A stretch of DNA of 64,000 bases from Muscardinus avellanarius (lineage: Eukaryota > Chordata > Mammalia > Rodentia > Gliridae). The position numbers and the translations under genes are program-made. The stretch is taken from the NCBI GenBank assembly GCA_963383645.1, contig OY726558.1:182521634-182585633 (forward strand), given 5' to 3'. The notes below the pieces were generated by a model. The model was not told the origin of the DNA and ran no database searches. It was given only the letters and a program-made list of their open reading frames with translations. Of this stretch, positions 25,982-36,290 are shown piece by piece (position 1 is the stretch's first letter; each line of letters begins with the position of its first letter).

Positions 25982-26218
25982 TATTTATTTATTTATTTAT
26001 TTATTTTTGTGATAATGGGAATGGAAACCGGGGGCATTCTACCTCTAAGCTATACCTCTAGAACTTTTTATTTTTTTTTAGTCTTTTATGTTTTTGAAAC
26101 AAGATCTCACTGAGTTGTGAAGGGCTTCGCTAAGTAGTTGAGGGTGTCCATGAACCCCAATTCTCCCATCTCTGCCTCCTGAATGCTGGGATTATAAGCG
26201 TGTGCCACCACACCTGGC
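25982..26218 (-). mobile_element. Dimeric B1-ID SINE with (TTTA)n tail
   Basis: A (TTTA)n tail on the plus strand, the ID-like part (gggggcattctacctctaag) and the B1-like head ending 'gccaccacacctggc'. A 9-bp target-site duplication (tcaaagttt) lies at 25973-25981 and 26219-26227. Confidence 0.92.
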
Positions 26219-26532
26219 TCAAAGTTTCTTATTTTATATGAAGTGACCCAAGAACAACTCCAAGTAGACTGTGATAAGTGAAGAATGCATATAGTAATTT
26301 TCAGAGTAACCATACACATGCAAAAAATGCAGGGTACGGAGAAAATGCTGACATATGAATCAAAACAGCATTAACAATATGCAGTAAATTCAAAAGTAAG
26401 CAAAGACAGGAAAAGAGGGAAAATAGCATGTGGGACAAATGGAAAAATGAAAAATATGTCAGCTCTAAATACAAACATATTAAAATTACATTAAATGTAA
26501 ATGATCTAAGATTTCAGTTAAAAAGCAGAGAC

Positions 26533-27080
26533 TGTTACACATGAGTATGGAATGACTAGGGTCTTCCTTGTCCCTCAAATTCACGTATAAAAGTCCTAAA
26601 TTACAGAACCTTCAAATGTAACTGTATTTGAAGTTAAGATTTTTTTTAAAAAAAGATAATTAAATTACAATGATGTTTAGAATGTGTTTTAACCCAAGAT
26701 GATTAATGTTCTTATTAGAAGAGAAAATTGGCCAGCTGTAGGAATGCACACTTATAATCCCAGTACTTGGGGCAGTGACACCAGAGGATCACAGGATCAA
26801 GGCCAACTCAGCAGCTTTCTAAGACCTTGTTTTAAAATGAAAAATAAAATAAGGCTGATAATCTAGTTCATGGTAGAATGTCCCTGGCTTCAATCAGCAG
26901 TTCCAAAAGAGAGAACACTTCCAAGAACAAAGCCTCTACCCAGATGAGATTTATGCTCATCTGTTTCCCAAAGCAAAGAGGTCCAGTCACAACACCACTG
27001 CAGATTGCCATACTGTAAGTCATCACTCGAGGGTAGAGCCATCACCCTCTCCTGTCCCACTGAAACACTGAAGTGATTTC
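26533..27080 (+). mobile_element. MLT1-type MaLR LTR, split by a SINE
   Basis: The left part (26533-26729) has the MLT1 order: 'gtatggaatgactagggtct', 'aaattcacgtataaaagtcc', 'aatgtaactgtatttgaag', 'gataattaaattacaatgat', 'gttcttattagaagagaaaa'. The SINE at 26730-26912 interrupts it. The right part is decayed and its end is approximate. Confidence 0.75.
26730..26912 (+). mobile_element. Dimeric B1-ID SINE inside a MaLR LTR
   Basis: The head 'ggccagctgtaggaatgcac', a linker and an ID-like tail (ggctgataatctagttcatg). Diverged, so older than the near-consensus copies at 12729 and 39297. Confidence 0.83.
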
Positions 27081-27127
27081 TAAGACTTGAGGTTTGCTGG
27101 GCATTGTGTGAAGAATGTGCAGACATT

Positions 27128-27530
27128 TTATCTTTTAAACTTTTATTTTATTGAAGAGTGACAAATTATAAGTGCATATTTGTGGAATAAAAAGTAATGC
27201 AATTTATATGTACATATGATGTGCAATGATGGAATAAATCTAGTTAACATACCATCACCTCAAATACTTTTTATTTATTCCTCCTATCTGAGACATTGAA
27301 CTTTTCTGTAAACATTTCCCTATGTCACTACCCTTTAGTCTCTGGTAACTACCATGGTGCTCTCTACTTTAAAAGAGTAATTGCTTTAGATGTCATGGTG
27401 AAGTAAAATGATACAATATTTGTCTTTTTGTACCTGGTTTATTTCACTAAACAGAATCAGACTCTTGTAAGTATTCTGCATTTTGGAGATCAACAGGTTA
27501 GAATGTATTATAAGCCATCTCCATTGACCA
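27128..27530 (-). mobile_element. Ancient L1 3' end (L1MA-like)
   Basis: On the plus strand the order is that of old mammalian L1 3' UTRs in reverse: 'cttttattttattgaagagt', 'gtgcaatgatggaataaatc', 'tagttaacataccatcacct', 'tctctggtaactaccatgg', 'atttgtctttttgtacctgg', 'tttatttcactaaac'. No coding part is left. Confidence 0.82.
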
Positions 27531-27590
27531 CCAACTTACCCTCCAAACATGTACACTCAACATCACTGATTGAAAGAGGAATAGGGGCAC

Positions 27591-27818
27591 CAGACATGGT
27601 GGCACACGCTTGTAATCCCAGCACTTGGGAGGCGGAGACAGGAGGTTCGCGCAGGTTTGTAGCCAGTCTCTCTGGCTTAAGAGACCCTGTTTCCAAATAA
27701 AAATATTTAAAAAAATAGGTCTAGGAGTGTAGCCCAGAGGTAGAAGGGCTTCCAGGAACCCGCAGTACCACTCAAAAAAAAAAAAAAAAAAAAAAAGAAG
27801 AAAGAAAAAGAAAGAAAA
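27591..27818 (+). mobile_element. Dimeric SINE, hairpin subtype
   Basis: This B-type copy has the head 'ccagacatggtggcacacg', a short inverted repeat (agccag...ctggct) and the tail 'tctaggagtgtagcccagag', then a long A-rich tail. A target-site duplication of 16-17 bp with two or three differences lies at 27574-27590 and 27819-27834. Confidence 0.92.
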
Positions 27819-27834
27819 AAGAGGATTAGGACAC

Positions 27835-28384
27835 AGGAATAGATACTGGATTAGGAAAATGGTGGCCACCAAAATATTTAAAATTTTCTTCTAAGAACAA
27901 AATGAAATAACTGAATTATTTTAAGATGGAAATGAAATGTTCAGCTTTATCTTCCGAAGAAGTAACTTTGTTCTCTGATGAGATAATATATATATTCTAA
28001 AATGATAATAAGTTGTTGAAGGAACCAAGAGTGCAGATGGAGACATTCTGTATTAGGTGTTCGCAGTGGTCCATTAAAGGATGAGTTTGACTTGGATGAG
28101 GGTGAGAGATGAAAAGTGACAGAGGCAAAGCCTGAAAGGTGAGAGCATGGATCAAGACACGGCCTCTATAGCTACAACCAATGGGACCGCCTGAGGAATT
28201 AGTCGTGGGTAATGAAAGAAAGGGAGGAATAAAACATATTTCAACACACAGGTTGAATGAATCGTAGCTCTTCTATTTTTGCAATCCAATTTCATTATAC
28301 TCATTAATAAATTTAATAAATAATTCAAGCTGACGCTGATGTGATGCATAATAAATTATAAAGCATCCCTGAATACATCACCAT
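27835..28384. other. Unique DNA
   Basis: Nothing recognised. A weak resemblance to an old interspersed repeat at about 28040-28140 was not strong enough to call. Confidence 0.5.
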
Positions 28385-28545
28385 TCTGCTTCCTAGCAAC
28401 AGCTATATAAGGTAGGTTTCATTATCCTCAATTTAGAAGTAGAATTCAAAGGCTCAGAGAAGTTTAGAGAGTGCTTACAAGCACACGATTATTATGCCAT
28501 TTATCATGCTTTCAACCCAGGTTAGCTGCTTCTAAATACCATAGT
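28385..28545 (+). mobile_element. MIR SINE
   Basis: The order 'taaggtaggtttcattatcc', 'tcaatttagaagtagaattc', 'aaaggctcagagaagtttag', then 'ttcaacccaggttagctgc' follows the MIR consensus in sense orientation. Confidence 0.75.
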
Positions 28546-28707
28546 GTTCCACTATACTGACTCCTTGGTCAAGCTTGAAAATGCTTGATTTAGAAAAATA
28601 AGAAACAGTAAGAATTATACACCAGGCTGCCTTAGGTTAGCTCTTTGTAAATAAGCTAGTGATAGCAGCAACATTTTCTTTATCTTTTAAAAAATAAAAT
28701 TTTTAGT

Positions 28708-28905
28708 GCTGAGCGTGGTGGCGCGCTCTTGTAATCCCCATTCTTGGGAGGTGGAGACAGGATGATTGCGCAGGTTCGAAGCCAGCCGTGCTGGCGTAAG
28801 AGACTCTGTTTTAAAAATATAAAATAGGTCTGAGAGTGTAGCCCGGAGGTAGAAGGGCTTTCAGAAACCCCAGTACCACCAAAATAAATAAATAAAATAA
28901 ATTAA
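28708..28905 (+). mobile_element. Dimeric SINE, hairpin subtype
   Basis: The head is 'gctgagcgtggtggcgcgct', with inverted repeat 'gccagccgtgctggc' and tail 'tctgagagtgtagcccggag', then an A/AAT-rich tail. It abuts the 3' end of the minus-strand L1. Confidence 0.9.
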
Positions 28906-29534
28906 AAAATATTTTTTTAAAATTTTTATTGGTGCATTATAGTCATATATCTTAATGGAGTAAAGATGGTAGAGGCATACATGCACACATCACTTACCTA
29001 GCCCTTCCCCAATTCTCACCACATTCCCTCCCCCTTCCTCCTTTTCATATTTGGCTTAATGATTGATTTTTATATGTTTATGAATATACATCATATACAT
29101 TAGCGAATTTCCCTCTTCCACCCTTCCATACCCTTCAGTTAGGTCGCGTTATTTGCTCATCTGTGATTTCTCCTTCCTCATCTAGAGTTATTCCTATGAT
29201 CTTTCTTCTCCCAAGATTCTTCAAATTAGAAAGAAAATCCAATTTTTTACTTCTTGTGCCTGACTAATCACACATAGCATAATGTTCTTCAGTCCCATCC
29301 TTTCCCTGTAAATGATGTAATTTTGTTCTTCTTTATGGCTGAGTAAAATTCTATTGTGTATACGTCCCATAGATTTGTAATCATCTGTTGATGGACACCT
29401 TGGCTGATTTCATAGTTTGGCAATTGTGAATTGTGTGGCTATGAACATAGATATGCATACACTAGTTTGATGATTTGGTTTCCATTCTTTTGGGTAGATA
29501 CCCAGAAGTGGTATTGCTAGATCATATGGTAGGT

Positions 29535-29548
29535 TCATTCTCATTCTT
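29535..29548. repeat. Target-site duplication, left copy
   Basis: The 14-mer tcattctcattctt is repeated exactly at 31383-31396, immediately outside the poly(A) end (here) and the 5' UTR end of the SNRPD1 retrocopy. Confidence 0.96.
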
Positions 29549-29804
29549 TTTTTTTCTTTTTTTTTTTTTTGATTTGTGTAAACTACTACATGGCAGATTC
29601 CACGATGTATCAACCAGACATATCAATGTTTATTAACATGTCAAGGGCACAATCAGAAAGGATTTGAGTTTACTTAACACAAGATACTTGAAAAAAAAAT
29701 ACTCTCACAATTTTTATAGTAACTTCTTACACACACCCATCCATTACCCCAGTTTATGCAACCTTATTTGAGAAAATTTCTGCCACATTAAAAAAGAACA
29801 TAAA

Positions 29805-29935
29805 TTGGACATGATGATGCATACTTGTGATCCCAGTACTTAGCAGGCTGAGACAGTATGATTGCCAGCCAGCCTCGGAAACTTGGCTAGACGCTATCTC
29901 AAAATAAAACAAAATATCTCAGTGGTAGAGCATAG
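29805..29935 (+). mobile_element. SINE-like insertion in the SNRPD1 retrocopy 3' UTR
   Basis: A diverged B1-like head (gtgatcccagtacttagcag, gagacagtatgattgccag) with an A-rich linker and a short ID-like remnant (ctcagtggtagagca). It is either an insertion into the retrocopy or was inherited from the parent 3' UTR. Confidence 0.75.
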
Positions 29936-30094
29936 TGGGTAGGAGGGAAGGGAGGGACAGAAGAAGAGATGAGGGCCCCAAGTCCTCAATGTTAGATTTT
30001 TTCCTAATGGTAGCCAGCTTTACAAGGAATCTTATATACTGAGACACATTCTTCTCAAAGTTTAACCAATTTAAATAAACTTTCTAGGTTCTTC

Positions 30095-30280
30095 TTAATG
30101 AGGTACATTCCTGTAAACTCAGTACTTGGGAGGCTCAGAATGGAGGATTGCAGGTTTGAGGCCAGCCTCAGCAACTTAGCAAGGCCTTTTTTCAAAACCA
30201 AAAATAAAAAGGGCTGAAGGTGTAGCTCAGAGGTAGAACACCTTTGGTTCAATCCTCAGTACCATGGGAGTGTGGGGGAA
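30095..30280 (+). mobile_element. Dimeric B1-ID SINE in the SNRPD1 retrocopy 3' UTR
   Basis: The order is 'gaggtacattcctgtaaactc', 'aggttgaggccagcctcag' type sequence, the linker 'caaaaccaaaaataaaaagg' and the ID tail 'gtgtagctcagaggtag' with 'ggttcaatcctcagtacc'. It lies antisense to the retrocopy. Confidence 0.88.
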
Positions 30281-31282
30281 TCATTTTGTTATCAAATAAA
30301 GCAGTCTTCCCCTTTCAGTTCTCAAAGGACTCCTTATAAAGTACTTGGTAAAAAAGCCTGACAGCTATACTCCACGCTAACAGGTTTCAACACTGCGTAC
30401 AAATGATAATCTAGTTAACATTTTCTGGAGTTTCAAATGAGAACACCAAAACTACCAATGAAGCTAAAGATACAGAGCCATTAACACTGACAACAAAAAG
30501 AACGGCTTCGGATTTCAACTTTAGACCCCATTTTACAAGAACTCATTTCAGAAACACCAGAAAAACGCACTTCACCTGTAACCACGTCCCATACAGAGAT
30601 CAAAGCAGAGCAATAAAACACTTACTCAGTGCACGTGGAATAAAGTATATATTCACCATGAAAGAAAAAATAAAGATGGGCAGAGGGCAGCTGAGCAGAA
30701 CACGCTTGCTTCCTGTGGGAGAGGACCTGGGTTCTAGCCCAGCACTGCGAAAACAAGAATTTAAAAACCGATCATCTAAGAACGGGCCTGCCTCGCTCTC
30801 ACTGTTAACGTCACGAATGCAGAGGAAACCATTACAACATGGATGCAGTGGGACTATGCCCACATTTATTTTATTAAAAACTAACAAAACCTGTACAAAA
30901 GATGTCCCAAATCATCTATCACTCTGAAACAATACTCTTGAGAGGCATTATCGCCTAGGACCCCCTCTTCCTCTGCCACGGCCTCGACCTCTTCCTGCAA
31001 CAGCTTCCCTTTCTTAGACTTCACCTCGGGTTCAACATCTACAAGTAGTGTATCCAGAGGTGAGCTGTCTAGCAGAATAAAATACCGGATGTTATTTCCT
31101 CGAATACTCAGTGTTTCCAGCTGCATGGGTTCCCTGTTCTTCAGGGTCATTTTCACAGCCTTCAGATGTGTGTTCATGCTGACATCTACACCTGTAATTG
31201 TACCATGGACCTGTGTTCCATTCTTCAGTTCAATGGTTACAGTTTCATGACTCAATTTCATCAAAAACCTCACGAGCTTCAT

Positions 31283-31382
31283 CCTGGCGGCGCCGTCCCC
31301 CGCGGGCCCGAGAACGCACAGAGAACGACGGAGCAGCGAGCGCGCGGGCGGGTGAATGGCCGGAGCGGGCCCGGGACGCCGC
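31283..31382 (-). other. CpG-rich 5' UTR of the SNRPD1 retrocopy
   Basis: About 19 CpG dinucleotides in 100 bp, by far the densest CpG patch in the window. It derives from the parental mRNA leader. In a methylated genome such a patch decays with time, so its survival points to a fairly young insertion or to lack of methylation. Confidence 0.85.
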
Positions 31383-31396
31383 TCATTCTCATTCTT
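31383..31396. repeat. Target-site duplication, right copy
   Basis: A perfect 14-bp copy of 29535-29548, directly next to the 5' end of the retrocopy. L1 sequence resumes after it. Confidence 0.96.
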
Positions 31397-32286
31397 ATGA
31401 GGATCCTGCATACTATTTTCTAAAGTGATTGTACTAATTTTCAATCCCAACAAGAATATATGAGAGTTCTCTCCTCTCTTCAACCTTGTAAGCATTTGTT
31501 GTTGTGTTTTTAATGATTGCCATTCTAATTGGGGCTAGAAGAAATCTCAGAGTAATTTTGATTGCATCTCTCTGATTGTTAATGATGATGAGCATGTTTT
31601 CATACATTTATTGGCCATTTGAATTTCTTCTTTTGTAAAGTGTATTTAGTTCACTTGCCCATTTTTAATTGGGTTATTCGTTTTCTTAGCTTTTGAGTTT
31701 CTTGAGTTCTTTTTATACTCTTAGATATTAGTTTTTTATCAGAGGAATGGCTGGCAAAAACTTTCTCCATTCTGTCATCTTTCTGTTGAGGTTTTTAGTG
31801 GGATTCTTTGCTGTACAGAAGCTCTTCAGTTTAATTTAGTCCCAGATATTGATCTATCTGCCTTTTAGTTTCTTGTCCCTTTGAGGTCTTGTTGAAAAAG
31901 TTTTAGCCTATGTCTATGTGGTAAAAATGCTGGACCTATGCCCTCCTCACAGAGCTACAAGGTCTCTGGTCTGATTTCCAAGTCAATTGGCCATTAAGTG
32001 TGCAGATTTATTTCTGAGTCTTATATTCTTGACCATTGGTCTATGTGTCTGTTTTGTGCCAATACCATGCTGGTTTTATGACTACAGCTTTGTAGTATAG
32101 TTTGAAGTCAGGTATTGTGATGCCTCCTGCATTGTTCTTGTTGCTAAGAAATATTTTGGCTATTCTGTTTTTTGTTGTTGTTCATCCAAATGAATTTAAG
32201 GACTGAATTATCTATGTCTGTAAGGAATGACCTTGGTAATTTAATGGGTATTGTGTTGAATCAGTAGATCACTTTTGGGAGAATGA

Positions 32287-32488
32287 TTTTTTTTTTTTTT
32301 TTTTTTGGGTGTTACTGGGGATGGAACCTTTCTACCTCTGGGATACACTCCCAGACCCATTTTATATTTTGTATTTGGAAACAGAGTCCCTTAAGCCAGC
32401 GAGGCTGGCTTCAAACCTGCGCAACCCTCCTGTCTCCGCCTCCCAAGCACGGAGATTACATGTGTTCCAACATGCCCTGCAAGAATGG
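32287..32488 (-). mobile_element. Dimeric SINE, hairpin subtype, nested in L1
   Basis: Poly(T), then the reverse-complemented tail (tactggggatggaacc) and a perfect inverted repeat (aagccagc-gag-gctggctt, near 32393-32411). The head ends 'gttccaacatgccctgc'. Host L1 sequence (agaatg) appears on both sides. Confidence 0.92.
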
Positions 32489-33110
32489 CCATTTTGATAA
32501 TATTTATTCTGCCTATCCATGAACATGGAAGATCATTCCATCTCCTAAGGTCCTCTTTGATTTTTTTCCCAATGTTTTATAATTTTCTTTGTAGAGTTCT
32601 TTTAATTCCTTAGTTAGGTTTATTCCTAAGTATTTTACTTTTTGTGGGATATCCTGAGTGTAAGTGTTTTCTGGATTTCCTTTTCAGTGTATTTGTAGTT
32701 GGAATTCAGAAAACATTCTGATTTTTTTTAAGATTGAGTTTGTATCCAGACATTTTGGTGAATTTGTTGATCAGTTTAATAAGCTTTTTGGTTGAGTTTG
32801 TTAGGTCTTTTTAGTATCATGTCATCTGCAAAGAGTGATACTTTTAGTTCTTCTTTTCCTATTTGTTCTTCTTGATTTTTTTTTCTTGCCCTATTGCTCT
32901 ATACTAAAAATAAATGATGATAATGGACATCCTTGTCTTGTTCCTGTTTTTAGGGGAAATTCTTGCAGTTTTTTTCTCCATTTAATATGATGTTGGCTGT
33001 GGGACTATTGTATATTGCCTTTATGATGTGGAGATATGTTTCTTCTATTCCAACTCTCTGCAGTGCTTTTAGCATAAATGGATGTTGGATTTTGTTGAAT
33101 GCTTTTTAAA

Positions 33111-33612
33111 CATGAAAAAAAGATTTTTTTAAAAGAAAGTTACATATTTCGTGAGAAATGTCATTACCTTTATTTTCCAATGAAAGAAAGTTTCTAAGAC
33201 CAATAAAAATATTAAGGCATCAATTATTTAAAATAGGTGTTATGGCTTTAAGAAAAGAGTTAAAAAGAAGACTCCAAAAATGTATATACAAAATATATAC
33301 TCTCTCAAGGTGGGGGCTTGTTTATAGATTTTATCATAAAATCATAGGGAACTGTATAGAAGGAGCTTTAGTTAGGTCAAAATTCATATTATACATATGC
33401 TTAGTGTACCTGAAAAATCGTTTATAAATATCTGGTAGTTAAAAAAATGAAGAGAACGAGAGAAAAAGAGTGACCAACACCCCCCCCCCCAAAAAAAACT
33501 AAGAGAAAAGAAAAATGCATAAATACATCAGTCCCTTTGTTAGTGACAGAGCTGTGTCAAATAATATGTTTTATGGAGTTGGAAAATTACTTGAAGAAAG
33601 TTCACACCTTTT
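33111..33612. other. Unique AT-rich DNA with C10A8
   Basis: No element recognised. A C10 run followed by A8 lies at 33481-33498. An 89-codon frame on the plus strand (33158-33427) has no domain. Confidence 0.5.
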
Positions 33613-33838
33613 ATTTTTGTTTTTTTGTTTTATTTTGTTTTGTTTGGTATTAAGGATTGGATACAGGAGCATTCTACCTTAGAGCTATATCCTCAGTCAT
33701 ATTTTATTTCTTATTTTGAAACAGGGCTGCACCAAGTTGTAGACAGCCTCACTCTTACTGAGGTTATCCTTTTGCCTGTGATCCTCCTGTTTCAGCCTCC
33801 CAAGTACTGGGATTACAGGCATGTGCCATCATGCCTGG
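33613..33838 (-). mobile_element. Dimeric B1-ID SINE
   Basis: A T/G-rich tail, ID-like part (ggagcattctaccttagag), linker (tatttcttattttgaaacag) and B1-like head ending 'gcatgtgccatcatgcctgg'. Confidence 0.9.
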
Positions 33839-34472
33839 AGAGTAACATCTTTTAATTCAGATCTGTCACAACTTATATGAAGAGCCACCAACTATTTTAA
33901 AATTGTCTTTCCCCTGTGCTACCTTCTATCTCATTTTATTGAGTGACTTAAGAAAAATAATCTCACCATACTATTTCTTTGGAATGGAGACAAAATGTAC
34001 ATAAACCTGCAGCAATTATACTGTGTTAGTTTTAAAGAAATACTTGAAGTGGATAGAGTGGTGGAAAAAACATGATCTTGTATTTGCAGAAAGAAAACAA
34101 ATGTCCCTTATTAAAAATAAAGTAAATAAATCATATTTATGCAAAAACTTTGATCAATATCAAGGGTATATTGCTAAGGAAGACAGAACGTTTTTATCAA
34201 CATAAACCATATTTACTGATGAACATTCTTCTTTTTAAAAAATAATAATCTGTGATATGGTTAGTGAACCAGGGCACTATGTTTGTAGTGAAAAGTATTA
34301 CTTTCATCTCTCTGACTTGACCACCAGAATGATTCACAAAACTTTCTTTCTCTGCACTATTTTATAAAATAAGTATCTGAGAATTTTAATATTTTAAACG
34401 TTCTGTTCTAAATTACTTTGTTTTAAGATAAAGTCTGCAGTACAACAGTGAATTAAAAATGCAAACCTCTGC
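33839..34472. other. Unique AT-rich DNA
   Basis: Nothing recognised. Short frames without domains. Confidence 0.5.
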
Positions 34473-34624
34473 AAGGTGTGATGTACACTTGTAATTCCAC
34501 CATTTAGGAAGCTGAGACAGGAGGATATTGGTTCACAGACAGTCTCAGCTACTTAGTGAGGTCCTTTGCTGGGGGTGTATCTTGGAGGTCGAATGCCCCT
34601 GAGTTCCTTCCGCAGATCCCCCCA

Positions 34625-34668
<44 letters not shown>

Positions 34669-34735
34669 CTGGAGGCATCGCTCAGAGGTAGATTACCCTT
34701 AGGTTAAATCCCAGTACCAAAAAAAAAAAAAAAAA
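34473..34735 (+). mobile_element. B1-ID SINE with a second ID-like tail
   Basis: A B1-like head (tgtacacttgtaattccacc), a first ID-like tail (gctgggggtgtatcttgg), an (AT)n tract of about 38 bp, and then a second ID-like unit (tcgctcagaggtagattac, with taaatcccagtacc) ending in A19. A short 'tgcaaac' repeat flanks the element. The second unit could be a separate ID insertion or a tail duplication. Confidence 0.85.
34627..34665. repeat. (AT)19 microsatellite
   Basis: A perfect AT tract lying between the two ID-like units of the SINE. Confidence 0.95.
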
Positions 34736-35894
34736 AAGTGCAAACTTTCTGTGTTTAAATGTCTTACAAACACATTGATAATTATTTAGTACATTTATAT
34801 ATCTATTTTCTCACTTTAATTCCCTAATAAGAACTAAATTCTTATAAGAGCTGAATGTAAGACAATAAGTTGTATCATTATTTTTCTCATAATATGAACT
34901 AAGCTAAAATTTTCTATATTACCATTACCTGTCAATCAAAAATCCAAACTCGGTTTTTGTATCAAAAACCAAACAGTGAGTTTTCACAGATGGTTGTCAA
35001 ATGCTTGTCCAATCTGTGAGTTCCTAAATCACATTCTCTGTTTCATTATCATTTACAAAGGAAAAGCAAATATGTGTTGTTTCCTTGAATATTTGAAAAT
35101 GCATAGTTGCTTGAGGGAGTATACTTTTTATAGGTTGACATGTATCTCTTCTATTGCCATTTTATGTTTATAAGTTGTCTCCTCTTATGTTTTATTATCT
35201 CACTAATCATTACCCTAAGCAGCCCTTTTATACCTTATCAGAAATATTCTGCTTTTTCAGAAAGATGCTTTTACATCACTATGGAACCTAATTGGTCTCA
35301 GTCATCCTCTAGCAGATCAGCTTTTTTTTTGGGGGGGGGGCTATTAGAGGCCTTACAAATACTTTTAACATCAACTCAATGCTTTAATCAAATCTCTAGA
35401 ATTAACTTTAGAAACAATCATGCTTAATATTTGTTGTTCCTTTTTAAGCTTTCAAGCCATGCTATTTTAGTTAATAAAAAACTGAATTATTGTATCTCTG
35501 CCATTAGTATGGTCTTTTATAATATTTCAAATTAAATCCTTATAAGATATGCATATAATTATACTTCTGTATACTTGAACATCTGAAAATATTTGCAGTT
35601 TCTTCCAGGAGAAGACATTGATTTTTGTTAAAAAATATATTACATATTAGCTTTTTTAACTTAATGTTTATAACTTTCATTTTTAGAGAATCCTTTATGA
35701 ATCCATAATGTTCATACTATATAATAGCATTCAAGATATACAAGTATTATGTTGTAATTAATCTTTTAGGGCTGCTGTGTTTTATTTTTCTGTTTTTCTT
35801 AAAATCATTTTTTTCTGCAAGCTTTTCCATAGCTTCCCATATGTAGTGAGCTCACATTTATATTTTCTTTTTATCAGGAAATGTTTTATTTCCT
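34736..35894. other. Unique AT-rich DNA
   Basis: No gene or named repeat recognised. A T9 plus G10 run lies at 35322-35340. Confidence 0.5.
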
Positions 35895-36184
35895 TGTCAG
35901 GGTCCTGGTCAGGGGCCAGCTGGGGGTACAGGAAAGGTTTTCGTGGTGAAATTCCCAGAGAAAAGAAAGCACATGAAGTCACCAACAAGAGGAAGACAAA
36001 CAGCAGCTTTATTCTCCAAACCAGTTTGTTATATAGAATTTTGCATAAAATGGTCCAAATCTATACCAGCACGGCATGTGTTGCATTTTGCCCAGTCATG
36101 TGGCCATAACTATGCACATATCAGTGGCTGCATGGCATAAGGTCCTGTTCTTACTGCTGGCCTGTACTTCCTCTAGGCCCCACA
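35895..36184 (-). repeat. ERV 3' LTR
   Basis: About 290 bp. On the minus strand it starts TGTGGGGCC and ends TGACA. It has a TATA-like 'ctatataac' (36036-36028) and an AATAAA signal (36013-36008). It aligns with 37721-37979 over several blocks, the longest being 'gaggaagacaaacagcagct'. Confidence 0.88.
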
Positions 36185-36290
36185 CTCCACCTTCTACAAG
36201 GTGGCAGTGTGTAACTTGACCCAGAAAGCTTTGCTTTGGGCCCAAATAACACAAAAGCAATAGAAGGCACAATGGGTAAATATTACTCTT

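Larger units (their letters stand above)
29549..31382 (-). pseudogene. SNRPD1: Processed retrocopy of SNRPD1 (SmD1)
   Basis: SmD1 is a core Sm-ring subunit of spliceosomal snRNPs. In minus orientation this copy has a 100-base CpG-rich 5' UTR (31382-31283), ATG at 31282-31280, an uninterrupted intronless frame, the native-frame stop at 30950-30948, a 3' UTR with SINE-like insertions, and a T-rich run (poly(A)) at 29549-29571. The Sm1 and Sm2 regions (residues 1-91) are kept, including '[10 protein letters not shown]'. Against mammalian SmD1 as I recall it, there are changes at residues 53 (V to M), 71 (P to L), 74 (L to S) and 86 (K to E). A one-base deletion after codon 91 (between 31010 and 31009) shifts the C-terminal Arg-Gly tail into an acidic frame, and the RG-coding stretch also looks about eight codons short. 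Perfect 14-bp target-site duplications show L1-mediated insertion. Probably non-functional; transcription is unknown. Confidence 0.96.
28907..33110 (-). mobile_element. 5'-truncated L1, hosting a retrocopy and a SINE
   Basis: The plus strand reads an L1 backwards from its 3' UTR (28907 on) through ORF2 C-terminal sequence. The frame at 29613-29410 (minus) gives L1 ORF2-type 'AIPLLGIYPKEWKPN'. The upstream ORF2 part runs at 31397-33110. The SNRPD1 retrocopy (29549-31382) and a SINE (32287-32488) interrupt it. ORF2 is broken by stops and the 5' part is absent, so it is not autonomous. Confidence 0.92.

Noticed and set aside
27498..27872. 124-codon minus-strand frame
   Set aside because: It crosses the poly(A) tail and body of the SINE at 27591-27818. 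The open frame is a by-product of SINE sequence.
30660..30770. tRNA-like SINE in the SNRPD1 retrocopy 3' UTR
   Set aside because: A B-box-like 'gggttctagcccagcac' is present near 30729, but no matching A-box or tail is convincing. It may belong to the parental 3' UTR. Left uncalled.
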